DNA of 64,000 nt from Sulfoacidibacillus ferrooxidans (lineage in GTDB: Bacteria > Bacillota > Bacilli > Alicyclobacillales > SLC66). The stretch covers positions 558,001-622,000 of the forward strand of contig NZ_JALBUF010000001.1 in NCBI RefSeq assembly GCF_022606465.1, in the 5' to 3' direction. Made by a program: the position numbers and the translations under genes. The stretch's first letter is position 1, and every line of letters begins with the position of its first letter. Positions 26,206 to 34,991 of the stretch are shown here, in pieces. The notes beneath the pieces are model-generated. The model was not told the DNA's origin. It ran no database searches and saw nothing but the letters and a program-made list of their open reading frames with translations.

Positions 26206-26218
26206 TACAAGATCCCCT

Positions 26219-26299
26219 TATGTACAATGTGAAATTTGATAAAACATAGGTGTGATAGAAGTCCACGACAAAATGAAAGTATGTACATATAGTGTACAT
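26219..26299. promoter_or_regulatory. ATGTACA inverted repeats in the clc/26355 divergent region
   Basis: ATGTACA (26281-26287) and TGTACAT (26293-26299) form an inverted repeat with a 5-base spacer; another ATGTACA occurs at 26219-26225. The symmetry suggests an operator. Confidence 0.4.
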
Positions 26300-26354
26300 G
26301 ACTATAAGAGCAGGAGTAAAGGTTTATTTAAGCTAAACGAAACGGGGTGTCGAT

Positions 26355-26723
26355 GTGAACGCTGCTACATCTAATTCTGTGCAAAATAAAATAAAGCACA
26401 GGAATAGTGAACAGTCTCATCGCCCATCACATCATTCGCAGCAGACACCTCCTGAATCCGTGCGATGGATGGTTACCTTTCTCATTTTGCTTGTTCGCTT
26501 TATTTTTGTCCCTGTCTCTATGTACAATACGTTCCTAAACCTCTTTATCATTGTCTCCTTGTTGCTCGTCGCATCAACGACAGATTTCGCAGTTACACGT
26601 ATTTTATTTTTAATCGTCATCTTCACAACATTTGAACCTGCCCAATATGGCGAACACGAGGAACAGACCAAAGGATCGTTGCTCATCCCCAAATCAAAAA
26701 GCCTGTCTTCTTGTACACCATAG
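26355..26723 (+). CDS. Hypothetical small membrane protein
   Basis: Open frame of 122 codons starting at GTG 26355 (CGGGGTG 3-9 bases upstream). It has a hydrophilic, His/Ser/Gln-rich N terminus, two hydrophobic segments (MVTFLILLVRFIFVPVSM and LFIIVSLLLVASTTDF) and a charged tail. The stop overlaps the terminator hairpin at 26700. An 86-codon antisense frame exists across it with no ribosome binding site. The two-helix pattern favours this strand, but no family is recognised and I am not certain it is expressed. Confidence 0.45.
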   Translation: MNAATSNSVQNKIKHRNSEQSHRPSHHSQQTPPESVRWMVTFLILLVRFIFVPVSMYNTFLNLFIIVSLLLVASTTDFAVTRILFLIVIFTTFEPAQYGEHEEQTKGSLLIPKSKSLSSCTP

Positions 26724-26740
26724 AAGACAGGCTCATCTTT
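26700..26740 (+). terminator. Rho-independent terminator
   Basis: Arms AGCCTGTCTTC and GAAGACAGGCT flank a 12-base loop and are followed by CATCTTTT. It lies between the 26355 frame (+) and aspD (-). Confidence 0.75.
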
Positions 26741-26779
26741 TCATCCCATTAGATTAAAATCACAATAGTTCCGCGCTAC

Positions 26780-28423
26780 TTAATTGAGTTCCTTAAACTG
26801 CGTGACATACTCTTCTAAAGTATGATGTAACGCTTCACCAATGTTGGCATACGCCTCATCCTCTAAATTAGCCAAAGAGACTCGAATTGACCAATTCGGT
26901 CCATGAAATCCTCCACCATTTAGTAAAACAATGGCTGATTGTTCAGCTAAGCGAAAAAGAATATCCACTGGTTCGTACTCTTGTTGAAGATACTTTGTGA
27001 ATTTTTCACCATAGTGATGTTGAGCCCATTCACCAAGATCAAACTCTGTATAATAGGCGGCATCATACGGATCCTTTCGTGCCTCTATTCCTAATCCATC
27101 AAACAATAGCTTCTTGCGGCGACGACAGATGTCTTTAGTTAGTTGCTTATATCGTCCTTTGTGATCAAGTAAGGCAAACGCTGCGAAAAAAGCCATCTGT
27201 ACTTGTTGAGGTGTAGACAAACCTGCTGTATGGTTTAATGCTACTTGACGACTATCTGCCACCAATCGATCGATGAAGCGTAATTTTGAGGGATGCAACG
27301 ATAGAGAACCATAACGCTTTTTAAGTTGCTCTTGCTTGACTTCTGGTAATTGCTGAATTAATTGGTCAAACACATTATGGTGTTGTACGGATATGACACC
27401 AAGTCGCCATCCGGTAACACCAAAATACTTAGAAAATGAGTAGACCCCTATCGTATGAAAGGGCAAGTCTGCCATTAACGAGTGATAATCATCTACAAAT
27501 GTCCCATACACATCATCAGATATAATCATTAATTGGCGATTATGCTTCGATACAACCTCCTTTAGGAGTTCGCGAGATTTTGGGTTCATTGCAACAGAAG
27601 GAGGGTTACTCGGATTCACAAGAAACAAAGCTTTAATAGTTGGATCACATAGCTTATCTATTTCTGATTGTGGATACTGCCATGTATGAACGTCATTTTC
27701 TGTCATTTCTGTGGCACGAATCTCGACTATTTCAAAATTGTATTTTGATAGCTGAGGAATTTCAATATACGGAGGAAAAATAGGAACCATGAGGGCAATC
27801 TTATCTCCAGATTCCAGTAAATAGTTGGCGTAAAGCGTCTCAAAAATATAACACATCGCAGCTGTGGCACCCTCTACAGAAAACAAATCGAAGTTCCCTA
27901 AAGATGCCTCACTATGCGCCATTTCTGCAAGCACATAATCGTGAACAATTTGTTCTACGTGTACAAGCATTCGATCTGGAAGTGGATAATTGTCTCCAAT
28001 AATGCCATCTACAAGTTCAAATACCCACTGATCCGGGTGGAAATGCCGTTGTTCAATGCCATAATTAATGATGTCCATCAGTAACTTGACACCTGGTTGC
28101 TCTCTATGTTTGTTTACATATGCGTCGAGTCTTTGGGCAATTCCATCCTGTTTTGGTTGTCCGGCAAGATCACCTTCATTCCATACTCGTCGTGTCTCTT
28201 CTACTGCAAACTGACCAAACACAAAAAAAGCTTCACGTGGAGTAGCAGCAGTCCAGTTCGGATTACCCCTCCCAGCATCCAGCATCGTTCTTGCACTCTT
28301 TTTTTCATTGTCCTTCGCCAAGCGAATGAGCTCATTTTTAAATTCAAAAGGGCTAATTCCCTCATAAGGACGCTCCATCTTGCGCCGCGATTCTTGACTC
28401 TCTTCTTGTTTATTGTCGTTCAT
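26780..28423 (-). CDS. aspD: Aspartate 4-decarboxylase (bifunctional aspartate aminotransferase)
   Basis: PLP enzyme of 547 residues that decarboxylates aspartate to alanine and CO2 and also transaminates. The length and the opening blocks (SPFEFKNELIRLAKDN, ARTMLDAGRGNPNW) are specific to the AsdA/AspD branch of fold-type I aminotransferases. The PLP lysine lies in YSFSKYFGVTGWRLG near residue 330; NPSNPPSVAM and the Arg region SIRVSLANLED are also seen. Decarboxylation consumes a proton, and in some bacteria an aspartate/alanine cycle generates proton motive force, which would suit an acid habitat; no antiporter partner is in the window. ATG 28423 is taken as start; its leader contains a hairpin covering the G-rich site (see separate entry). 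Confidence 0.94.
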   Translation of the reverse strand: MNDNKQEESQESRRKMERPYEGISPFEFKNELIRLAKDNEKKSARTMLDAGRGNPNWTAATPREAFFVFGQFAVEETRRVWNEGDLAGQPKQDGIAQRLDAYVNKHREQPGVKLLMDIINYGIEQRHFHPDQWVFELVDGIIGDNYPLPDRMLVHVEQIVHDYVLAEMAHSEASLGNFDLFSVEGATAAMCYIFETLYANYLLESGDKIALMVPIFPPYIEIPQLSKYNFEIVEIRATEMTENDVHTWQYPQSEIDKLCDPTIKALFLVNPSNPPSVAMNPKSRELLKEVVSKHNRQLMIISDDVYGTFVDDYHSLMADLPFHTIGVYSFSKYFGVTGWRLGVISVQHHNVFDQLIQQLPEVKQEQLKKRYGSLSLHPSKLRFIDRLVADSRQVALNHTAGLSTPQQVQMAFFAAFALLDHKGRYKQLTKDICRRRKKLLFDGLGIEARKDPYDAAYYTEFDLGEWAQHHYGEKFTKYLQQEYEPVDILFRLAEQSAIVLLNGGGFHGPNWSIRVSLANLEDEAYANIGEALHHTLEEYVTQFKELN

Positions 28424-28435
28424 CTGTTACAGACC

Positions 28436-28480
28436 CACCCCTATCCAATAACTGTATGTCATTATTTGCGGATAGGGGTG
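28436..28480 (-). promoter_or_regulatory. Leader hairpin upstream of aspD
   Basis: Perfect 11-bp stem, CACCCCTATCC with GGATAGGGGTG, and a 23-base loop. On the minus strand its 3' arm contains AGGGGTG, the only G-rich ribosome binding site candidate for aspD, about 14 bases before the ATG. No T run follows, so it is not a terminator for the upstream gene. Confidence 0.45.
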
Positions 28481-28574
28481 AATCCATACTCATATTCCTT
28501 AAAGATCATGATACCCATACAGGATGACTATCAGAAAGCTTATCCTAGCATAATTTTCTTAGTACGTTTCTCTT

Positions 28575-29930
28575 CTATTTAGCGGAGAGTTCTCTTATCC
28601 ATTGCGAGTACCAGAGTATACTATCCTTAGGTGTGCGTTTTTGTGTTTCATAGTCTACGTATACTGCACCAAATCGTTTGCTATAGCCAAATGCCCACTC
28701 AAAATTATCCATAAATGACCAAAGATAATATCCGCGCAAATCTACTCCTGCTTGTAGCGCCACTGTCAGTGCTTCTAAATGTTCCTTAAGATATGCAAGG
28801 CGAGCTACATCATGGATAGATCCATCAGACTCAACGACATCAGGATAAGCTGCACCATTTTCCGTTATATAGTAAGGCAACTTCCCATACTCTTTTGTTA
28901 ATCGAATCAGTAGATCAGATAACCCCTTACCATTGATAGGCCACCCCATATCTGTGATGCGATCTTGTGGGGTTACGTGTTTTCCCATCACTCCACCATG
29001 CTCATCATGTGCTATTACACCATAGGAATAGTAATTGACCCCCATGAAATCATTTGGCAAACTAATAAGATCTAAATCACCATCTTTCACAACAGATGGC
29101 ATGGTTCCAAAAATATCCCCTAATTCTTCTGGATATTTCCCTTTAAAAATAGGATCCAAGAACCAACGATTAGAAAACACATCTTGATAGTTAGCTGCTC
29201 TACGATCCGCTTCACTCTCTGTTGCAGCATAAGCTGGAGTTAGATTTAAAGTAATACCTATCTTACCCTTATGATTATTTTCTCGATAAGCCTGCACTGC
29301 AAGTCCGTGCGATAACAATAAATGATGAGAGACGTCTAATCCAATCTGCGCATCAGTAATACCCGGCGCATGTTCACCCTTAATATTTCCCAAAAACGCA
29401 GTACACCAAGGTTCGTTGTGCGTTATCCATTGATTCACCCTGTCGCTAAAACGATCAGTTAATGCCATACTATAGTCGGCGAAACGATATGCGGTATCGC
29501 GATTGAGCCATCCACCATCCCGTTGTAACGCCTCTGGCAAATCCCAATGATACATCGTAGCCATAGGATTAATTCCATGAGAAAGTAATGTATCAATTAA
29601 TCGATCGTAAAATGCGATCCCTTTTTCATTCAATTTACCTTTACCTTCGGGAAAAATTCTCGACCAAGCAATAGAAAAACGGTAGTTACGAATACCCAAA
29701 TCACTCATCAACTGAATATCAGACGGATATAGATGATAATGATCGCAAGCAACCTTCCCATCCTCATGTCCAGATACTTTACCAGGAACTTCACAAAAAG
29801 TATCCCAGATAGACGGACCTCTCCCGTCTTCATTCACAGCACCTTCAATTTGATACGATGATGTTGCAACTCCCCACTGAAAATCTCGAGGAAGAACGTT
29901 CATCATATCTTTGATCAATTTTTCACTCAT
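28575..29930 (-). CDS. GH1 family beta-glucosidase/6-phospho-beta-glucosidase
   Basis: Cytoplasmic glycoside hydrolase family 1 enzyme of 451 residues, full length. It shows the N-terminal signature FQWGVATSSYQIEGA, the acid/base Glu in THNEPWC (about residue 168) and the nucleophile Glu in YYITENGAAY (about 355), plus the C-terminal WSFMDNFEWAFGYSKRFG. The motif WAFGYSKRFG with E and no Ser-Lys phosphate-binding set fits unphosphorylated beta-glucosides such as cellobiose, consistent with uptake by the adjacent ABC transporter rather than a PTS. ATG 29930 follows AAGGAGATG. It is the last gene of the binding protein-Opp-LacI operon, 41 bases after the LacI gene. Confidence 0.95.
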   Translation of the reverse strand: MSEKLIKDMMNVLPRDFQWGVATSSYQIEGAVNEDGRGPSIWDTFCEVPGKVSGHEDGKVACDHYHLYPSDIQLMSDLGIRNYRFSIAWSRIFPEGKGKLNEKGIAFYDRLIDTLLSHGINPMATMYHWDLPEALQRDGGWLNRDTAYRFADYSMALTDRFSDRVNQWITHNEPWCTAFLGNIKGEHAPGITDAQIGLDVSHHLLLSHGLAVQAYRENNHKGKIGITLNLTPAYAATESEADRRAANYQDVFSNRWFLDPIFKGKYPEELGDIFGTMPSVVKDGDLDLISLPNDFMGVNYYSYGVIAHDEHGGVMGKHVTPQDRITDMGWPINGKGLSDLLIRLTKEYGKLPYYITENGAAYPDVVESDGSIHDVARLAYLKEHLEALTVALQAGVDLRGYYLWSFMDNFEWAFGYSKRFGAVYVDYETQKRTPKDSILWYSQWIRELSAK

Positions 29931-29949
29931 AACAACATCTCCTTAAACT

Positions 29950-29966
29950 AACATACGTTTTCTACT
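29950..29966 (-). promoter_or_regulatory. Weak LacI/CcpA-type operator before the beta-glucosidase
   Basis: AGAAAACGTATGTT on the minus strand resembles the stronger GAAAACGTTTTC sites at 36694, 36846 and 39852, and lies in the 41-base gap before the GH1 gene. Confidence 0.35.
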
Positions 29967-29971
29967 AAACA

Positions 29972-30982
29972 CTATAGTGGACGAGTCGACTGACGAACCA
30001 TAAGCTTCGTTGGAACAACATAGTGTAATGGTAAATCATCAGATTTCGAACGAATTAATCTAAACAATACTTCCGCGGCCAACTGTCCCATCTGTTCTTT
30101 ATCTTGTGAAATAGTTGTTAATTGCGGATAAATATAAGATGCTGCTTCGATATCATCAAACCCCACTAGACTGATTTGATCTGGAATATCAATCCCTCGC
30201 GAATGCATAATCTGCATAGCTCCGATCGCACACACATCTGCAGAAGAAATGACAACATCTGGCCATTCCTTTGAAGAAAGAATCTTTTCCATTGCCGCTT
30301 GCCCACCTTCAAGTGTAAACAATCCATTTTGAATCCACTCAGAACATGGAGCGATTCCTACTTCCTGAAGACCACTATAAAAACCTTGTAACCGTTCAAC
30401 GGCCACAGGAATTTTTAGGGGGCCATGAAGAAACCCAAACTTACGATATCCATGATGATACAGCACATGGACTAGATCTTGAATGGCGCGACGATTATCT
30501 GAAGTTACTGATCCCACTTTTGGGCCTGTAACGACATAATCCAACCCAACCATGGGTATGTCAATTTGCATTAACTCGTCCACTGCTTCCTCAGGAGTTC
30601 CTATCAACAATACACCATCTAAATCGCGATGTTTAATTCGATCTAGAATTCCCCACCGGTCAAATGGTGCTCGACGATTACTAAGCAACATCATGTCATA
30701 CCCTTGTTCACCAATCGCATCTTTAAAAACATTGAGTAAATGTCCAATAAATGGATGCCGCAAACCCGTACCATCCAATGACGGATAAACAACACCGATC
30801 GTGTTTGAACGATGCGTGACAAGGTTACGAGCAGTTGCACTAGGATAGAAACGAAGTTCCTCGGCAATGCGAAGAATATTGGCCTTTGTATCTGCATTGA
30901 TATCAGGATAGTTATTAAACGCCCTTGATACAGCTGCAACTGATACCCCTGCTCTTTTTGCCACATCTCTAATCGTTGCCAC
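29972..30982 (-). CDS. LacI family transcriptional regulator
   Basis: Repressor of 336 residues. The N-terminal HTH and hinge read IRDVAKRAGVSVAAVSRAFNN, then RFYPSATARNLVTHRSNTIGVV. The periplasmic-binding-protein-like effector domain follows (RHPFIGHLL, DGVLLIGTPEE, ISLVGFDDIEAASYIYPQLTTI). GTG 30982 is chosen over 31000 because AGGAGGA lies 8 bases upstream and homologues start VATIRDVA. It sits inside the sugar operon between the transporter ATPase and the beta-glucosidase, so a beta-glucoside or a product of it is the likely inducer. Its probable operators are the GAAAACGTTTTC-like sites at the two promoters of this region. Confidence 0.93.
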   Translation of the reverse strand: MATIRDVAKRAGVSVAAVSRAFNNYPDINADTKANILRIAEELRFYPSATARNLVTHRSNTIGVVYPSLDGTGLRHPFIGHLLNVFKDAIGEQGYDMMLLSNRRAPFDRWGILDRIKHRDLDGVLLIGTPEEAVDELMQIDIPMVGLDYVVTGPKVGSVTSDNRRAIQDLVHVLYHHGYRKFGFLHGPLKIPVAVERLQGFYSGLQEVGIAPCSEWIQNGLFTLEGGQAAMEKILSSKEWPDVVISSADVCAIGAMQIMHSRGIDIPDQISLVGFDDIEAASYIYPQLTTISQDKEQMGQLAAEVLFRLIRSKSDDLPLHYVVPTKLMVRQSTRPL

Positions 30983-31030
30983 TATGTGCTCCTCCTGCAA
31001 TGTTGTGAACGTGCCCGCTTACTTTACTGC

Positions 31031-32002
31031 CTATACATTCATCAAGTGACAGAACACCGTATGCTCATCACTAATTGTCGTTTTTTCTGGTTCAACTTTT
31101 GTGCACTTTTCCAGTACATGTGGGCAACGATCAGCGAAGGGACATCCCATTCGTCCTTCAAATAAATTCGGTGCTGAGTTACTCGTCTCAGGCAACGGAC
31201 CACGCACAGGACTGCCAGGAGTTGCCGCCAACAGCAACTTGGTGTAAGGATGCTGTGGGTTGCGAATCAACTCAGAAGATGGTGCCGTTTCCATCACCTT
31301 ACCACCGTATATTACCATGATGCGATCACCAAAATAGCGCGCAGAAGCAAGGTCATGAGTGATATACAAGTAGGAAAGACCAAATTCATCCTTTAATTCA
31401 TTCATTAATTTTAATATGCCCGCTCGAATGGAGACATCTAGCATCGAGATAGGTTCATCTGCGACAAGAAATCCAGGGTTTACAGCGAGTGCACGTGCAA
31501 TGGCCACACGTTGACGTTGTCCACCTGATAGCTCATGTGGAAACTTTGCACGAATGTCCGCTACAGGCGTTAATCCAACGCGAGTTAACAAATAATCCAT
31601 TCGTTCATCTACCGAATCGTTATTTCTACTAGGAGTAGTCTTCAACGGAAATTCAATATGTTGCTCGATAGTGCGAATGGGGTTCAATGATCCAAAAGGA
31701 TCTTGAAAAATCATTTGAATAAACCGCCTATATTCCCTTAATGCTCGACCCTTAATATGTGAAACATCTTGGCCTCGAACGAGAATTTTTCCGTGACTAG
31801 GTTCTGTAATTCGAATTAAAGCGCGACCAATCGTTGATTTCCCACTACCTGACTCACCAACAAGCGCTAGTACCTCACTATGTCCAATTTCAAAACTCAC
31901 GTGATCAACTGGCCGAATAAAAGTTTGCTTTCTTGCCTTCTGTGAGATCGGAAAACGAATGACTAAGTCTTCGACTTGAACTAACGGATCTCCTTTTGCC
32001 AT
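31031..32002 (-). CDS. Opp-type ABC transporter ATP-binding protein (OppF-like)
   Basis: ATPase of about 323 residues. Walker A GESGSGKST, Q loop MIFQDPFGSLNP, signature LSGGQRQRVAIARAL and Walker B LVADEPISMLD are intact, followed by the oligopeptide-type C-terminal extension with Cys-rich region GCPFADRCPHVLEKC. ATG 32002 (MAKGDPLVQ) is favoured by GAGGAGAA upstream, giving a 22-bp overlap with the preceding OppD-like gene; the frame back to 32038 would add 12 residues. Pairs with OppD to energise uptake of the substrate captured by the lipoprotein at 34992-36656. Confidence 0.93.
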   Translation of the reverse strand: MAKGDPLVQVEDLVIRFPISQKARKQTFIRPVDHVSFEIGHSEVLALVGESGSGKSTIGRALIRITEPSHGKILVRGQDVSHIKGRALREYRRFIQMIFQDPFGSLNPIRTIEQHIEFPLKTTPSRNNDSVDERMDYLLTRVGLTPVADIRAKFPHELSGGQRQRVAIARALAVNPGFLVADEPISMLDVSIRAGILKLMNELKDEFGLSYLYITHDLASARYFGDRIMVIYGGKVMETAPSSELIRNPQHPYTKLLLAATPGSPVRGPLPETSNSAPNLFEGRMGCPFADRCPHVLEKCTKVEPEKTTISDEHTVFCHLMNV

Positions 32003-32991
32003 TTTGCGTTCTCCTCCTCCCGATCGAATAAATGGCACTCGATTAATGCGCCATTATGCTCCAAAGTGAGTGGTTTTACTGATTTGCATGTTTCTAGTGC
32101 AACTGGACAGCGGGGATGAAATGCGCACCCTGTAGGCAAAGTAATCAAGTTTGGCGGCGAACCAGGAATCCCCTCAATGACAATTTCATCTGCCGTAAGT
32201 TTTGGTATTGCACGCAGTAATCCCTGCGTATAAGGATGATGTCCATCTAGTACTTCTAGAGATGCTGTTGTTGTTTCTTCTACTATCCTACCTGCATACA
32301 TGATCGCGATGCGAGAAGCAAGTTCTTGAACCAAACTAAAATCATGGCTAATAAAGAGAATTGAAAAATGTTGTTTTCGTTGAATTTCTTGTATTTGATC
32401 TAAAATCGAACGCTGCACTACCACATCCAAAGCAGTAGTCGGTTCATCCATAATTACTAATTGCGGCTTTAAAGCAATTGCAATAGCAATTACGACACGT
32501 TGACGCATGCCACCCGAGAGCTCATGGGGATAACTACGCAAATGTTTGCGATCAATACTAACTAAATCTAAAAGTGATGCTGCACGCATAGATGCTTCTT
32601 TACGCGTAATCTTTTCATGACTTAAGATGGTATCAACAATCTGTTGTTCCACGTTCATTACAGGATTCAAAGCACTCATTGCGCTTTGGAAAACCATCGA
32701 TACTTGGCTCCAACGAAAAGTACGCAAATCTTTTTTGTTCATCTCGTAGATATCGCGGCCAAGAATTTTCACGGTACCTTCTGTAAGATATGCACTCCCG
32801 CGCAATAATCGCATTACTGCATAAGCAATCGTAGATTTACCTGATCCTGATTCGCCAACAAGTGCCATGATTTCATTTTCATAAATAGCAAAACTCACCT
32901 TGTTAACCGCTTGTACATCTCCATTTGACGTTTCATAAACGATAGACACTTGATTCAGTTCAAGCACAGGAGTTTTATTGTTTTCCAGCAT
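31981..32991 (-). CDS. Opp-type ABC transporter ATP-binding protein (OppD-like)
   Basis: 336-residue ATPase with Walker A GESGSGKSTIAYAV near residue 46, Q loop SMVFQSAMSALNPVM, signature LSGGMRQRVVIAIAI and Walker B LVIMDEPTTALD, then the C-terminal oligopeptide extension (GCAFHPRCPVALETC). ATG 32991 follows AAGGAGG and overlaps the OppC-like stop by 17 bp, indicating translational coupling. In this context the Opp-type system most likely imports beta-glucosides rather than peptides, as known for some Opp-family sugar importers; this rests on the GH1 gene and LacI regulator. Confidence 0.93.
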   Translation of the reverse strand: MLENNKTPVLELNQVSIVYETSNGDVQAVNKVSFAIYENEIMALVGESGSGKSTIAYAVMRLLRGSAYLTEGTVKILGRDIYEMNKKDLRTFRWSQVSMVFQSAMSALNPVMNVEQQIVDTILSHEKITRKEASMRAASLLDLVSIDRKHLRSYPHELSGGMRQRVVIAIAIALKPQLVIMDEPTTALDVVVQRSILDQIQEIQRKQHFSILFISHDFSLVQELASRIAIMYAGRIVEETTTASLEVLDGHHPYTQGLLRAIPKLTADEIVIEGIPGSPPNLITLPTGCAFHPRCPVALETCKSVKPLTLEHNGALIECHLFDREEENAKWQKEIR

Positions 32992-33910
32992 GAACTTTCC
33001 TCCTTGTCGTTCGTAAGCGTGGATTGGTCATTTGATCAACGGCTGAGTTCATCAGAGCAAAACTCATTCCAACTAATGCAATGGCCAAACCAGGAGGAAC
33101 AATCCACCACCATGCTCCGTTTAACATGGCCCCACCAGCATCAGCCCAATAGAGCATTGTCCCCCAACTTGTCGAACTCAAACTTTCAAGTCCCAAATAC
33201 GCTAATCCAGCTTCAGCCAAAATAGCTCCAAGACATGCGTACATTAAGTTTGCAAAAACGATGGACAACATATTAGGTATAATCTCAATGACCATAATGC
33301 GTAGACTAGACATTCCGGATAATCTTGCAGCAACAACAAAATCCCGATTGATTAACGTCATCGTTTGAGAACGAAAAACACGAGCACCCCATGCCCATCC
33401 GGTTAACCCAATAATAATTCCATTGAGTAGCGGTGTGCTATTACGCACGTATGATTCAATGACAATCAGCAATGCGAGTACAGGCATCACAAGGAAAATA
33501 TTAGTTAGCGCTGTCAACAAAGAATCGACTAATCCACCTTTAAACCCTGCATATACCCCAACTAATAATGATAAAAAAGTTGCAAGTAAGCCTGCACCAA
33601 TTCCAATCATTAAAGTTGTACGAGATCCTAAAACAAACTGCGAAAATACATCTTGTCCTGTTGATGTAGTTCCAAGCCAATGCTGAGCTGTAGGAGCTTG
33701 ATTTGGCATAAATAACGTAGCTTGTGGATTATACCGAGCAAGCAACGGAGAAAAAATAGCCATCAAGATAAAAAAAGTGAATATAATGACGCCTGCCAAC
33801 GCCTTAGGATTGCGCAAAAACGTTTTCGCTGTAGCCCATTTTTTTGCTTTTTTTAATTGACGTAACTGATCTTTTCTTTCCTGGTCAACAACATGCACAT
33901 TCATACTCAT
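32975..33910 (-). CDS. Opp-type ABC transporter permease (OppC-like)
   Basis: 311-residue inner permease with a long cytoplasmic N-terminal tail, then about six helices. The OppC N-terminal block FLRNPKALAGVIIFTFFILM and the HWLGTTSTGQDVFSQFVLGSRTTL motif are typical; the EAA loop that contacts the ATPase reads DFVVAARLSGMSSLRIMVIEIIPN. It overlaps the OppB-like gene by 4 bp (ATGA), implying coupled translation. Forms a heterodimeric channel with the OppB-like subunit. Confidence 0.93.
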   Translation of the reverse strand: MSMNVHVVDQERKDQLRQLKKAKKWATAKTFLRNPKALAGVIIFTFFILMAIFSPLLARYNPQATLFMPNQAPTAQHWLGTTSTGQDVFSQFVLGSRTTLMIGIGAGLLATFLSLLVGVYAGFKGGLVDSLLTALTNIFLVMPVLALLIVIESYVRNSTPLLNGIIIGLTGWAWGARVFRSQTMTLINRDFVVAARLSGMSSLRIMVIEIIPNMLSIVFANLMYACLGAILAEAGLAYLGLESLSSTSWGTMLYWADAGGAMLNGAWWWIVPPGLAIALVGMSFALMNSAVDQMTNPRLRTTRRKVHAGKQ

Positions 33911-34902
33911 GCAACAGCACCTTCTCGCCGCACACGTGGATCCAAACGACTTAAGAGTAAATCGACAATGAAGTTAGCAATGAGGACAGACAAAGCAATA
34001 ATCAAGAACGTTCCCTGAATTAACGGGTAATCTTCGCCAGTTACTGCATTGACTAACTGATAGCCAATACCCGGATAGGAAAACACCATCTCAACGAGAA
34101 TCGATCCACTAACTACATTGCCAAGAGCGATGGCAAAAGAAGTGATTTGAGGTAAAATGGCATTTCGTGCTGTATAAGAAAACATCAATCTTGCAGGACT
34201 TATCCCTTTTGCTTCAGCAAATACGATGTAATCTTCACCTAATGTATTGATCATATTATTGCGCATGCCGATCATCCAGCCGCTTAGTGACCCTATGAAA
34301 ATTGTAAATCCAGGAAGCACAGCGTGATACAATATACTTAATAGATAGGACCCACTCATCCCGGGAACAATACTATTGGAATAGGCATGGCTCATAGGAA
34401 ACCAACTTAGTAGGAAACCGAATATATACAATAACATTAATGCAACCCAAAACGTTGGCATAGCTTGAAAAAACATGAGAGAGGTAGGTAAGACAGAATC
34501 TAATATTCCTTTTCTACGCCACGCGATGTAAATTCCAATGATCGTCCCCATAAAAACAGAAATAATTGTAGAAATACCCACTAATCCAATCGTCCATGGA
34601 AGACTAGAAGCAATCACTGATGTAACCGGTGTAGGATAATAGTTAAACGATAATCCCCAATGCCCAGTAACTAATCCTCCAAGATAACTAAAATACTGAT
34701 CAATCAGAGGTTTGTGGTTAAATCCAAATTCTGCTTCAAGTGCATGAAGCGCCTGTGGGGTCATACGCCCTTGAAATTTTGCAAAAAGCACTGTGGCTGG
34801 ATTACCTGGCATCATTCTCGGCAATAAAAAATTAAGAGTAACTGCAGCGAACATAGAAAGAAATAGAAATCCTACTCGATGCAAAAAGTACTTCACACCC
34901 AT
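33907..34902 (-). CDS. Opp-type ABC transporter permease (OppB-like)
   Basis: 331-residue permease with six helices. The N terminus FLHRVGFLFLSMFAAVTLNFLL and MPGNPATVLFAK are OppB features; the EAA loop reads DYIVFAEAKGISPARLMFSYTARNAILP, and SYPGIGYQLVNAVTGEDYPL is the usual C-terminal block. ATG 34902 follows TAGGAGGCT on the minus strand. It lies 89 bases after the binding protein gene in the same operon. Confidence 0.93.
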   Translation of the reverse strand: MGVKYFLHRVGFLFLSMFAAVTLNFLLPRMMPGNPATVLFAKFQGRMTPQALHALEAEFGFNHKPLIDQYFSYLGGLVTGHWGLSFNYYPTPVTSVIASSLPWTIGLVGISTIISVFMGTIIGIYIAWRRKGILDSVLPTSLMFFQAMPTFWVALMLLYIFGFLLSWFPMSHAYSNSIVPGMSGSYLLSILYHAVLPGFTIFIGSLSGWMIGMRNNMINTLGEDYIVFAEAKGISPARLMFSYTARNAILPQITSFAIALGNVVSGSILVEMVFSYPGIGYQLVNAVTGEDYPLIQGTFLIIALSVLIANFIVDLLLSRLDPRVRREGAVA

Positions 34903-34991
34903 AGCCTCCTAACAATCGCAATGAGAGAATGGAGAGTCGGGGTACACCCGATCTCTCCAGTGCATGAAACCGTCTAATTTTTCGTTACGAT

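Noticed and set aside
26432-26692. 86-codon minus-strand frame opposite the 26355 gene
   Set aside because: No ribosome binding site; the plus-strand frame has a clear two-helix pattern instead.
33815-33832. AAAACGTTTTCG operator-like sequence inside the OppC-like gene
   Set aside because: Lies inside coding sequence (KTFLRN) far from any promoter; it is likely a codon coincidence.
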